From Streptomyces lanatus (GTDB lineage: Bacteria > Actinomycetota > Actinomycetes > Streptomycetales > Streptomycetaceae): a stretch of 64,000 nucleotides of DNA. Shown here piece after piece: positions 53,187-61,916 of this stretch (position 1 is the stretch's first letter; every line of letters starts with the position of its first letter). Under the pieces are notes generated by a model, which searched no databases, was not told the DNA's origin, and worked only from the letters and a program-made list of their open reading frames with translations. A program made the translations under genes and the position numbers. The stretch spans positions 1 through 64,000 of the forward strand of contig NZ_BNBM01000013.1 in the NCBI RefSeq assembly GCF_014655715.1, written 5' to 3'.

Positions 53187-55337
53187 TCAGAAGTTCAAGG
53201 GGAAGCGGCGCGGCTTTCTGCCGGTCGCGCGGGCGTAGGCGTTGGCGACGGCTCCGGACGCGGCCGGGACGCCGAGTTCGCCGGCGCCTCCGGGGTCGCG
53301 CCGTGAGGGCATGATGTGTGCCTCGAAGTGGAGCGGGGAGTGCCGGCCGCGGGCGTAGTGGAAGTCGGCGAAGCTGCTCTCGCGGACGGCGCCCTTGTCG
53401 ATGTGCAGGCCGGCGAGCAGCACGGTGGAGATGCCGTCGACGGCCGTGCCCATGAGCTGGGCCTGAAGTCCGCGCGGATTGACGGCCGTTCCGACGTCGG
53501 CCGCCATCACCACCTTGGTCACCCGGGGGTTCTTCGGATCGACGGCGTCGATCTCGACCAGACAGGCCACGCAGGAGCCGTACTCCTCGTGCACCGCGAC
53601 GCCCTGCCCATGGCCCCGTGGCATGGTCCGGCCCCATTTCCCGGCGGTCGCGACCTTGTCCAGTACGGCCTTGACGGTCTTGCTCCGCAAGGTCGTACGG
53701 CGGAAGGCGACCGGGTCCTTGCCGAGGCTGCGGGCGATCTCGTCGACGACGATCTCCTCGGCGGTGCGCACCGTGCCGGAGTCCACCGAGCGCCAGGCGC
53801 CGAGGGGGACCGCGAGGTCGATCGAGCCCGAATCGCCGGAGAGGCGGCCGAAGTTGTACAGGCCGCTGTCACTGGGAAGCGGGGCCGCGGCGGGGGCGCG
53901 CGAGCCGCCCTGGGCGGACAGGCCGCGTTCGCCGGAGGACTCGCTGACCTGGGCCGTGGCGTGGGCGAAGGCCACCACCCGCCCCCGGGCGTGACTGGCC
54001 CGGATGTGGTGGTGGGAGGCCGGGCGCATTCTGCCGTGCCGGATGTCGTCGGACCGGCTCCACATCAGCTTCACCGGCCGGCGCGCCTTCTTGGAGATCA
54101 CGGCCGCCTCGATCGCGGCGTCGTGGTTGAGACGCCGCCCGAACGAGCCGCCGCCCCGGAGCACATGGACCCGCACCTTCGCCGCCGGCACCCCGATCAG
54201 CGAGGCGATCTCCTCCCGCGCCGACTGCGGGGTCTGCGAGGAGAACCAGATCTCGGCCCGCCCGTCGCGTACGTCCGCCACCGCGGTGAGAACCTCCATC
54301 GGAGCGTGGCTGACGAAGGCGAACTCGAACTCGGCCTCGGTCTGCGCCGATCCGCGCGGCGGGGTGCCCAGTTTCGGCACCGCGGCGCGCAGCCGGGAGC
54401 GGATCTGTGCGTCGGAGAGGTTGGCGAGCGGTCCCGGGGCCCACTTCACGCGTAGGGCGTCACGGGCCTGGAAGGCATGGTGGAAGGTCTCCGCCACGAC
54501 GGCCACTCCCCCGTCGAACCGTACGACGGCGTGCACCCCGGGCATCGCGCGGGCGGCGGCGTCGTCGACCGAGACGATCTTGCCACCGAGCGTCGGCGGC
54601 CGGGCCACCACCGTCGGCTTGGCTCCGGCCGCCGTGAGGTCACCGGTGTACTTGGCCTTGCCGGTGATGATGTCGCGGGCGTCGATACGGGTCGTGGGCC
54701 GGCCGATCACCCGGTGCTTGGACGCCGGTTTGGGCGTGCTCGGCACGGCGGGCCTGGTGATCGGGGCGGCGCTTCGGGTCAGGGATCCGAAGGTGGCCGA
54801 GCGGCCGTCCGGTCCGTAGACCCGGGTGCCCCGGGTGCGCAGGGTCCGCGCCGGGACGCGCCAGCGGCGGGCGGCGGCGGTCACGAGCTTGGCGCGGGCG
54901 GTGGCCGCCAGTTGGCGGGCCGGGCCGTACAGCGAACTGACCGAGCTGGAACCGCCGGTGAACTGGTTTCCCTTGCTGCGGGCGTCCGCGAGCGGGATGT
55001 CGACGTCGACGAGCCGGGCGTCGAGTTCCTCGGCGATCATCATCGCGACGGCGGTGGTGACACCCTGGCCGACCTCGACACGCGGCAGCCGTACGACGAC
55101 CTTGTTGGCCGGGGTGACCTCCAGGACCAGCATTTCGGCGTCGGTGCCGGTGACCAGGACGTCGGACGGGCCGCGCTCGCCGTCCGGGCCGGCGGCCTTC
55201 TCGGCGCCCTCGGCGGTGGCGGCGTCGCAGCCGAGCGGTGCCGCGACGGTCAGGGTGGTCGCCGCGAGCGAGTAGACCACGAACTGTCGACGGGACAGCC
55301 GGGACGGGCCGGACGGGCGGGACAACTGGCGGGCCAA
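53187..55337 (-). CDS. molybdopterin-binding subunit of an isoquinoline 1-oxidoreductase-type hydroxylase
   Basis: 716 residues from the proposed start. A Tat signal (SRLSRRQFVVYSLAATTLTV) shows export. Two aldehyde/xanthine dehydrogenase-type domains follow; the active-site Glu lies in GGAGELGVPA. TTG 55337 has GGAGAGGAG 6-7 bases upstream; GTG 55394 is the alternative and adds 19 residues. The family lacks an FAD subunit and passes electrons to an external acceptor. Substrate unknown, probably an N-heterocycle or aldehyde. Confidence 0.85.
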   Translation of the reverse strand: MARQLSRPSGPSRLSRRQFVVYSLAATTLTVAAPLGCDAATAEGAEKAAGPDGERGPSDVLVTGTDAEMLVLEVTPANKVVVRLPRVEVGQGVTTAVAMMIAEELDARLVDVDIPLADARSKGNQFTGGSSSVSSLYGPARQLAATARAKLVTAAARRWRVPARTLRTRGTRVYGPDGRSATFGSLTRSAAPITRPAVPSTPKPASKHRVIGRPTTRIDARDIITGKAKYTGDLTAAGAKPTVVARPPTLGGKIVSVDDAAARAMPGVHAVVRFDGGVAVVAETFHHAFQARDALRVKWAPGPLANLSDAQIRSRLRAAVPKLGTPPRGSAQTEAEFEFAFVSHAPMEVLTAVADVRDGRAEIWFSSQTPQSAREEIASLIGVPAAKVRVHVLRGGGSFGRRLNHDAAIEAAVISKKARRPVKLMWSRSDDIRHGRMRPASHHHIRASHARGRVVAFAHATAQVSESSGERGLSAQGGSRAPAAAPLPSDSGLYNFGRLSGDSGSIDLAVPLGAWRSVDSGTVRTAEEIVVDEIARSLGKDPVAFRRTTLRSKTVKAVLDKVATAGKWGRTMPRGHGQGVAVHEEYGSCVACLVEIDAVDPKNPRVTKVVMAADVGTAVNPRGLQAQLMGTAVDGISTVLLAGLHIDKGAVRESSFADFHYARGRHSPLHFEAHIMPSRRDPGGAGELGVPAASGAVANAYARATGRKPRRFPLNF

Positions 55338-55482
55338 CGCGCGCTCCTCTCCGCGAACCTGAGATGGTTCGACCTCTATGAGGGGCCTGTGCACGGCGGG
55401 GTTGCACTGGTTGGCCGCTGCATCGACTTATGTCGTGGGCCGCCAGAGGTCGCTGTCCCACTCCAACTGCCGTATGAGGTCG

Positions 55483-56595
55483 TCATCGCCGGGCCGGTTC
55501 GGGGCGGAGCCCCGGGGGCCGGGCCCCGACGGGGTGTGGGTGCCTCGGGAGATATTTGCCGCTGACGGTGATGTTCTGCTCCACGCGGGGGCGGCGCAGG
55601 GTTTCGTAGAGGGTCAGCGCGGCGTCCGTGTCCGGTGCGTCCCGCAGGGACTTGGCGAGGACGACGGCGTCCTCCAGGGCCATCGACGCGCCCTGTCCGG
55701 TGGCGGGGGACGCCGCGTGGGCCGCGTCGCCGATGAGCAGGGTGCGGCCGGAGCGCCAGGGGGTGCCGGTGGGCAGTTCGGTGGCGTTGGTGACCATGAG
55801 GTCGTCGGTGGTGGCGGCGACGAGGTCGGCGGCCGGGGTGGTGTCCTTGCGGAGCCGGGGCAGCAGCATCTCGCGCAGGCGGGCCGGGGTGCCCTGCTCG
55901 ATGTCGGCCGCGGTCAACGGCTCGTCGGAGACTCGGGCGAACCAGTGGGCCTCCCCCTCGGGCGACACCGCGTACCCGAACGCGGCCGAGCTGCCGCGCA
56001 CCATGGTGATGGTCCCGGCCGTGGCCGTGTCGGGCGCTTCGCGCGTATAGCCGTAGAAGACGAACTGTCCCGCGTAGACGGGCCGCACATCCGGGGCGGT
56101 GAGCCGGCGGACGGTGGAGCTCAGGCCGTCGGCGCCGATGAGCAGATCGGCGGTGGCCGTGGTGCCGTCGGCGAAGTGGGCGGTGACGCCGTCGGGACCA
56201 TCGTCGACGGAGACGAGGCGCATGCTGTGCCGGATGCCGATGCCCCGGCGGGTGACCTCGGTCTGCAGGGCGGAGTTGAGGTCGCCGCGGCGCACGCAGC
56301 GGTACCTCAGGTGCGGTGTACCGGCCTCGCCGAGCGGTACTTGGGCCACTTCGGCGCCGGTGTCGTCCAGGACGCGCATCGACGTCAGCGGGAAGCCGAT
56401 CGAGGTGACCGCCGCCGAGGCGTCCAGCTCCGCCAGGGCCCGCATGCCGTTGCTCGCGAGGGTGAGGAAGGCGCCGATGTCCTCGGCGGAGTCGGGATGC
56501 GCCTCGTACACGGCGACATCGCATCCGGCCTTGTCCAGCGCCAGCGCCGCACCTGTGCCGGCGATTCCGCCCCCTACGATCAGTACCCGCGTCAC
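55483..56595 (-). CDS. FAD-dependent monooxygenase
   Basis: 370 residues. FAD motif LIVGGGIAGTGAALAL, then GADGLSSTVRR and LLIGDAAHAASPATGQGASM. It resembles PhzS/salicylate hydroxylase-type enzymes acting on aromatic rings. GTG 56595 has AGGGGG upstream. An unusual tandem repeat lies directly before it. Confidence 0.88.
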   Translation of the reverse strand: MTRVLIVGGGIAGTGAALALDKAGCDVAVYEAHPDSAEDIGAFLTLASNGMRALAELDASAAVTSIGFPLTSMRVLDDTGAEVAQVPLGEAGTPHLRYRCVRRGDLNSALQTEVTRRGIGIRHSMRLVSVDDGPDGVTAHFADGTTATADLLIGADGLSSTVRRLTAPDVRPVYAGQFVFYGYTREAPDTATAGTITMVRGSSAAFGYAVSPEGEAHWFARVSDEPLTAADIEQGTPARLREMLLPRLRKDTTPAADLVAATTDDLMVTNATELPTGTPWRSGRTLLIGDAAHAASPATGQGASMALEDAVVLAKSLRDAPDTDAALTLYETLRRPRVEQNITVSGKYLPRHPHPVGARPPGLRPEPARR

Positions 56596-56612
56596 ATCGC
56601 CCCCTGGAAAAA

Positions 56613-56665
56613 ACCTTCGACGAAAAACCTTCGACCGACAAGCCTTCGACCGACAAGTCTTCGGC
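56613..56665. repeat. four-copy 14-15 base tandem repeat
   Basis: CCTTCGAC recurs at 56614, 56628 and 56643 with a fourth, mutated copy near 56658, giving periods of 14 and 15 bases. On the minus strand it reads as repeated GTCGAAGG. It lies 18-70 bases upstream of the FAD monooxygenase start. Confidence 0.75.
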
Positions 56666-56780
56666 GCACTCGCTGATCATCGCCGTCCCTCGTAGAACGT
56701 CCCAGGTCCGGTGCGGGTTCCCGAACGAGCCGCCGATCGCCGCGAAGTCCGGACGACCCAGCTCCGCAACCGTGCAACCA

Positions 56781-56810
56781 TTGGGTCAAGACGGTTGTCT
56801 CCCCTAATAT
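56781..56810 (+). promoter_or_regulatory. possible promoter of the AMIN-like gene
   Basis: TTGGGT (56781-56786) and TAATAT (56805-56810) with an 18-base spacer, 27 bases upstream of the start codon. The -10 is a good match; the -35 is fair. Confidence 0.45.
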
Positions 56811-56837
56811 CAGGCACATCACCTCCCGGGGGACGCA

Positions 56838-57425
56838 ATGGTACGAAACAGAACTGCTTGGGCGACGGCAGCCGCACTCATGGTCGCCACGCTGGGTGTG
56901 GCGGCGGTCCCGGCCTCAGCCACCTCCGCCACCACCGCCACTCCTGCCACGGCCTGCCCCACCGGCTGGGGCAGCGGCGCCGAGACCCGGTCCGCCGCCA
57001 CGACGGAGTCGGTGACGAACATCAGGACCGGCCGGCACGCCTGCTTCGACCGCATGGTCGTCGACGTCCCCGGCGCGGGCACCCGTGAACTCGGCTATTC
57101 CGTCCGGTATGTCAGCCGACTCCACCAGGACGGCTCGGGCCGCCCGATCGCCGTCGGCGGCGGCGCCGTCATCGAGGTGCGGGTGGCCGCGCCCGCGTAC
57201 GACCCCGCCACCGGGAAGCCCACGTATCCCGCGAAGGCCGGTCAGCGTCTGACGGGCGTGAATCTCACGGGCTACCGGACGTTCCGGGACGCGCGGTTCG
57301 TCGGCAGCTTCGAGGGGGACACGCAGATCGGGCTCGGGGTGCGGGCGCGGCTGCCGTTCCGGGTGTGGGTGGCCACCGATCGCGTCGTCGTCGATGTCGC
57401 GCACAACTGGACCGGGGCCCGCTGA
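56838..57425 (+). CDS. secreted AMIN-like domain protein
   Basis: 195 residues. A Sec signal (residues 1-28, ending PASA) precedes a beta-rich domain with GWGSGAETRSA and IRTGRHACFDRMVVDV, seen in actinomycete AMIN-like proteins. Two Cys (ACPTGW, HACFD) may form a disulfide. ATG 56838. Function unknown; such domains may bind the cell surface. Confidence 0.82.
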   Translation: MVRNRTAWATAAALMVATLGVAAVPASATSATTATPATACPTGWGSGAETRSAATTESVTNIRTGRHACFDRMVVDVPGAGTRELGYSVRYVSRLHQDGSGRPIAVGGGAVIEVRVAAPAYDPATGKPTYPAKAGQRLTGVNLTGYRTFRDARFVGSFEGDTQIGLGVRARLPFRVWVATDRVVVDVAHNWTGAR

Positions 57426-57434
57426 GCGTCTTGT

Positions 57435-59144
57435 TCAGGTTCCCTGGAGCCCCTGATACTCCCGGAGTTTGCGGTACAGAGTGGCCCGCCCGATCCCCAG
57501 CGCCGCCGCGGCACGCGTCTTGTTGCCGCCGTGGCGGCGCAACGCCTCCAGGATCGCGGACCGTTCGGCGACTTCCATGGGGCTGAGGGCGCGGCCGGCG
57601 GGTCCTTCACGGACGGGATCGGGCAGTTCGCCGCGCCGCACCGGGCCGAAGACCCGGCGCTGACCGGCCAACGCCCGTACGAGGTGGGCGAGTTCCGTCA
57701 CGTTCCCGGGCCAGGGATGCTGCTCCAGCGCCCGCAGCGCGTCCAAGGTCCAGGTCAGCGGTGGGCCGCCCGGGGCGGGCCTGGGAGTGAGGGCGGGGAG
57801 CAACTCCCGGATGTCCTCCGGGCGTTCCCGGAGTGCGGGCAGGGTCACCGAGCGGGCGGCGAGGGTGTCGAGGAGGCGTTGGAGACAGGGGCCCGGTGCG
57901 GTTCCCGGGGTGTGGGTGGCGACCAGGCGGGCCTCCGGGCGTTCCTCCAGGAGGGAGTTGAGGGCGGCGACATCCGGCTGGGAGAGGCGTTCGGCATGAC
58001 GCAGGAGCACAGGGCGGCCGTCGTCCCAAGCCTTGTCCCTTAGGCCGAGTTCGGGTGACTCGGCGGCGTCCACGATCAACGGGGCGTCGAGCAGCTCAAG
58101 GGCGAGAGCGGTCTTGCCCGTGCCCCGCTCGCCGGTGAGCAGTACGGGACCCGCCGTACAGAACAGCTCCGTCGCCCGCGCGACCGCGTGCCGCCAAGGC
58201 ACCGAGCCGCCTGCCAGCGCACCTGTCGAGCTCGGTGGAGTCGCCGCCACCACAGGACGCGCTTCGAGTACGGCAACCAGGCCGAGGGCGCGGCCCTCGT
58301 GCCGTACCGGAGTGACCTCGGCGGTGCACCCGGCGTCCTCCGGAAGCCGCACGTCGTACGACTCGCCGCTCCCCCTCCCCCAGGCCCGCGCGGCGCGCTC
58401 CAGCGACTCCAGGACCTGCGGCGAGGCGAGTCGTGCCGCGGCCTCGCTGATCAGGCGGTTACGGCCGTCCAGGGCGACGACGGCCCGTTCGCGTCCCCGC
58501 GCGGCACGCTCGTAGGCATCGAGCAGCGTCCGATGCGCGGTACGCGCGCGTGCCCGCAGTTCCGCTTCCACCGCCGCCGCGGCCGCCTCGGCGAGGGCGG
58601 CGCCGGGATGTGGCCGGCAGCCCGTGCGCAGGGCGGTGGCGAGCGTCACCGTGCCGAGCGGCTGTCCCGTCTCCGGGGAGAGCAGGGGGACGCTGACCGC
58701 GGAGACGTCCTGCCATACGTCGAGAAAGTGCTCGGGGCCGTGCACCTCGGCGCGGCGCCGGGTGCGCAGGGCGAGGGCGGCGCTGTTGTGGCCGACCTCC
58801 CGTTCGGACAGGTCGCGGCAGGTGTCGTCGCCGGGCGCGCTGCCGGTGGACCACAGCACCCTCAGCCGCTCGTCGGTCAGCACGAGCGCCGAGCGTCCGG
58901 CGTCGAGGGCAGGGACGATCCGGGTGAGCACGGGGCGTGCGGCGTCCAGCAGAGGCGAGTCGGCGGGGTGGGCCGAGTCCCGTACCGGGCCGTCGAGATC
59001 GGGCCGTACGCCGAAGAAGCGGGCGCGTCGCCAGGCGGCGACCACGTCCTCGGGCACGCCGTCCGGAAGGGGGCGCCCCGTCAGGAACCTTTCGCGGGCC
59101 TGGCGCAGGGGGGCGAGGGCAAGGGGATGTTCCGCGGTGGTCAT
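57435..59144 (-). CDS. AcoR-like GAF/AAA+/Fis-HTH regulator with degenerate ATPase
   Basis: 569 residues. An N-terminal GAF region (about 60-210), an AAA+ remnant and a C-terminal Fis-type HTH (ILEALRRHGGNKTRAAAALG, then GRATLYRKLREY). Walker A GERGTGKTA is intact, but the GAFTGA loop for sigma-54 is absent and the Walker B position reads VLLRHAERL instead of LFLDE. ATG 59144 has GAGGG upstream. Actinomycetes of this type usually lack sigma-54, so it must work otherwise. It is divergent from the hydroxyquinol operon and is its likely regulator. Confidence 0.88.
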   Translation of the reverse strand: MTTAEHPLALAPLRQARERFLTGRPLPDGVPEDVVAAWRRARFFGVRPDLDGPVRDSAHPADSPLLDAARPVLTRIVPALDAGRSALVLTDERLRVLWSTGSAPGDDTCRDLSEREVGHNSAALALRTRRRAEVHGPEHFLDVWQDVSAVSVPLLSPETGQPLGTVTLATALRTGCRPHPGAALAEAAAAAVEAELRARARTAHRTLLDAYERAARGRERAVVALDGRNRLISEAAARLASPQVLESLERAARAWGRGSGESYDVRLPEDAGCTAEVTPVRHEGRALGLVAVLEARPVVAATPPSSTGALAGGSVPWRHAVARATELFCTAGPVLLTGERGTGKTALALELLDAPLIVDAAESPELGLRDKAWDDGRPVLLRHAERLSQPDVAALNSLLEERPEARLVATHTPGTAPGPCLQRLLDTLAARSVTLPALRERPEDIRELLPALTPRPAPGGPPLTWTLDALRALEQHPWPGNVTELAHLVRALAGQRRVFGPVRRGELPDPVREGPAGRALSPMEVAERSAILEALRRHGGNKTRAAAALGIGRATLYRKLREYQGLQGT

Positions 59145-59195
59145 GGCGTCCCTCACCGTATCCGGGGCCTCACACAGAGGGCGACGCCGGGTTGC

Positions 59196-59212
59196 TGTCT
59201 CGTATTGAGACA
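59196..59212. promoter_or_regulatory. inverted repeat, candidate AcoR-like operator
   Basis: TGTCTC, 5 bases, GAGACA, perfect arms. It lies between the regulator and the FAD monooxygenase starts (52 and 85 bases away), and a further TCTCATC half-site occurs near 59272. Confidence 0.55.
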
Positions 59213-59296
59213 CCCACAACCGTCCGCACCGCTCCATGATCTTGAAAGTCGGGGTCTGTTCCCATCTCCCGTCTCATCAAAATGGAGCATTAAGTC

Positions 59297-61033
59297 GTGC
59301 ACACCGTCGAGACCGATGTACTGATCGTGGGCAGCGGCCCCGCGGGCGCGTCGGCCGCGCTCGCCCTGAGCACCTACGGCGTGCGCAACATGGTCGTCAC
59401 CCGGTACGCCCGCCTCGCCGACACGCCCCGCGCGCACATCACCAACCAGCGCACCATGGAGGTGCTGCGCGATCTGGGCGTCGAGCAGGACGTGATCGCC
59501 AAGGCCACGCCCCAGCAGCTGATGGGCGACACGACCTTCTGCACCAGCCTGGCCGGTGAGGAGCTCGGCCGGGTGCGCTCCTGGGGCAACGACCCGCTGG
59601 TGCAGGCCGCGCACGAGCTGGCCAGCCCGACCCGCATGTGCGACATGCCGCAGCACCTCATGGAGCCCGTGCTGGTGGACGCGGCGATCGCGCGCGGCAC
59701 CGACTTCCGGTACAGCACGGTCTACAAGTCCTTCGTCCAGGACGAGCACGGCGTCACGGTCACCGTCGAGGACCGGCTGCGCGGCGACGAGTACACCATC
59801 CGCGCCCGGTATCTGATCGGCGCCGACGGCGGCCGTTCCCAGGTCGCCGAGGACGCCGGGCTGCCCATGGGCGGCCAGATGGGCGTGGCGGGCAGCATCA
59901 ACATCGTCTTCGACGCGGACCTGAGCAAATACACCGCGCACCGGCCCTCCACCCTCTACTGGGTGCTCGCGCCCGGGGCCACCGTCGGCGGGATCGGCGC
60001 GGGCCTGGTGCGCTGTGTGCGGCCCTGGAACGAGTGGCTGATCGTGTGGGGCTACGACGTGACGGCGGGCGCCCCCGACCTCACGGAGGAATACGCCCTG
60101 TCCGTCGTACGGCAGTTGGTCGGCGACGACGAGATACCGGTGACCATCAAGTCGTCGTCGGCGTGGACGGTCAACGAGATGTACGCCGAGACCTATGCCA
60201 ACGGCCGGGTCTTCTGCGCGGGTGACGCCGTGCACCGGCACCCGCCGTCCAACGGGCTCGGCTCGAACACCTCCGTCCAGGACTCCTACAACCTGGCCTG
60301 GAAGCTGAAGCTCGTCCTCGACGGTGTCGCCTCGCCGACGCTGCTCGACACCTACACCGCCGAGCGCGCGCCGGTCGGCCGGCAGATCGTGACCCGCGCC
60401 AACCAGTCGATCGCCGAGACCGCACCGATCTTCGAGGCACTCGACGGGCTGTCCCCGCAGACTCCCGAGCAGCTGTGGGCCAACATCGCCGCCCGCAAGG
60501 ACGCCACCGAGGCCGCCGCCAAGCAGCGGGCGGCGCTGCGTGAGGCGATCGCCTTCAAGGTGTACGAGTTCAACGCGCACGGCGTCGACCTCAACCAGCG
60601 CTACACCTCCTCGGCGGTCGTGCCCGACGGCACCCCCGACCCCGGCTTCCCCCGCGACCCCGAGCTGCACCATCAGCCCAGTTCCCGCCCCGGAGCCAAG
60701 CTCCCGCACGCCTGGCTCACCTCCGGCACCCGCACCCTGTCCACGCTCGACACCGTCGGCAAGGGCCGCTTCACGCTGCTCACCGGCATCGGGGGCGAGG
60801 CATGGCTGCGGGCCGCCGAGGCGCAGCCCCTCGACATCGCGACGGTCGTCGTCGGACCGGGCCAGGAGTACGAGGACCCTTACGGCGACTGGGTGGCCGT
60901 GAGCGGGATCTCCGACGCGGGTGCCCTCCTCGTACGCCCCGACGGGTATGTGGCGTTCCGGTACGCCGACGCGGCCGAGGACGCCGATCGGTTGCTCACG
61001 GACGCGCTGCGGCGGATCCTCGGGCACGGTTGA
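59297..61033 (+). CDS. FAD-dependent aromatic monooxygenase (TfdB/resorcinol hydroxylase-like)
   Basis: 578 residues. FAD motif IVGSGPAGASAALAL, then LIGADGGRSQV and the CAGDAVHRHPPSNGLGSN region; a thioredoxin-like C-terminal domain completes it. This is the phenol hydroxylase/2,4-dichlorophenol monooxygenase branch. In front of a hydroxyquinol dioxygenase it probably makes hydroxyquinol from resorcinol or a related phenol. GTG 59297. Confidence 0.88.
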   Translation: MHTVETDVLIVGSGPAGASAALALSTYGVRNMVVTRYARLADTPRAHITNQRTMEVLRDLGVEQDVIAKATPQQLMGDTTFCTSLAGEELGRVRSWGNDPLVQAAHELASPTRMCDMPQHLMEPVLVDAAIARGTDFRYSTVYKSFVQDEHGVTVTVEDRLRGDEYTIRARYLIGADGGRSQVAEDAGLPMGGQMGVAGSINIVFDADLSKYTAHRPSTLYWVLAPGATVGGIGAGLVRCVRPWNEWLIVWGYDVTAGAPDLTEEYALSVVRQLVGDDEIPVTIKSSSAWTVNEMYAETYANGRVFCAGDAVHRHPPSNGLGSNTSVQDSYNLAWKLKLVLDGVASPTLLDTYTAERAPVGRQIVTRANQSIAETAPIFEALDGLSPQTPEQLWANIAARKDATEAAAKQRAALREAIAFKVYEFNAHGVDLNQRYTSSAVVPDGTPDPGFPRDPELHHQPSSRPGAKLPHAWLTSGTRTLSTLDTVGKGRFTLLTGIGGEAWLRAAEAQPLDIATVVVGPGQEYEDPYGDWVAVSGISDAGALLVRPDGYVAFRYADAAEDADRLLTDALRRILGHG

Positions 61034-61058
61034 GTCGTAGGTCCAGGAAGGAGCCGAC

Positions 61059-61916
61059 ATGGGTGACGAACCGGCGGTCACCGACGAGGTCGTCGCCAGT
61101 CTGCGGGACACCGGCGATCCACGGCTGCGCGAGCTGCTGACCGGGCTGGTGCGGCATCTGCACGCCTTCGCCCGGGAGACGCGGCTGACGCAGGAGGAGT
61201 GGGAGCGGGCGATCGGGTTCCTGACGGCGACCGGGCAGGCCTGCACGGACACCCGGCAGGAGTTCATCCTGCTGTCGGACGTGCTCGGCCTGTCGATGCT
61301 GGTGGAGACGATCAACGAGAGCCAGGGGCCCGGCGCCACCGAGTCGACGGTCCTGGGCCCGTTCCACATGACCGAGTCGCCGGTGCGTGCGCTCGGCGCG
61401 AACATCGACCTGGTGGGCGGCGGCGAGCCGTGCGTGGTGAGCGGGCGGGTGCTGTCCCGGGACGGCACACCGCTGCCGGGCGCGGTCGTGGACGTGTGGC
61501 AGGCCGACAGCAACGGCTTCTACGACGTGCAGCAGCCGGACGTACAGCCCGCGGGCAACGGGCGTGGGCTGTTCACCGCGGACGACGAGGGGCGGTTCTG
61601 GTTCCGGACGTGCGTGCCGAGCCCGTATCCGATCCCGACGGACGGGCCGGTCGGCGGTCTGCTGCGGGCCACCGCACGGCATCCGTACCGGCCCGCGCAC
61701 ATCCACTTCATCGCCTCCGCCGAGGGGCACACGCCGGTGACCACACACATCTTCGTGGCCGGCAGCGACTACCTGGACTCGGACGCGGTGTTCGCCGTCA
61801 AGCCCGGACTCGTGACCGACTTCGCCCCCGTGGACGACCCTTCCGCGGCACGGGAGTACGACGTGGCGAACCCCTTCCGGTACGCCCGCTTCGACCTCGT
61901 ACTGGAGAAGTCGTGA
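61059..61916 (+). CDS. hydroxyquinol 1,2-dioxygenase
   Basis: 285 residues, an intradiol dioxygenase. The Fe(III) ligands are visible: Tyr in VWQADSNGFYDVQ, Tyr in PSPYPIP, and His pair in HPYRPAHIHF. The N-terminal helical domain (LLTGLVRHLHAFARETRLTQ) and STVLGPFH are typical of hydroxyquinol rather than catechol enzymes. It opens hydroxyquinol to maleylacetate. ATG 61059 has AAGGAG upstream. Confidence 0.92.
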   Translation: MGDEPAVTDEVVASLRDTGDPRLRELLTGLVRHLHAFARETRLTQEEWERAIGFLTATGQACTDTRQEFILLSDVLGLSMLVETINESQGPGATESTVLGPFHMTESPVRALGANIDLVGGGEPCVVSGRVLSRDGTPLPGAVVDVWQADSNGFYDVQQPDVQPAGNGRGLFTADDEGRFWFRTCVPSPYPIPTDGPVGGLLRATARHPYRPAHIHFIASAEGHTPVTTHIFVAGSDYLDSDAVFAVKPGLVTDFAPVDDPSAAREYDVANPFRYARFDLVLEKS

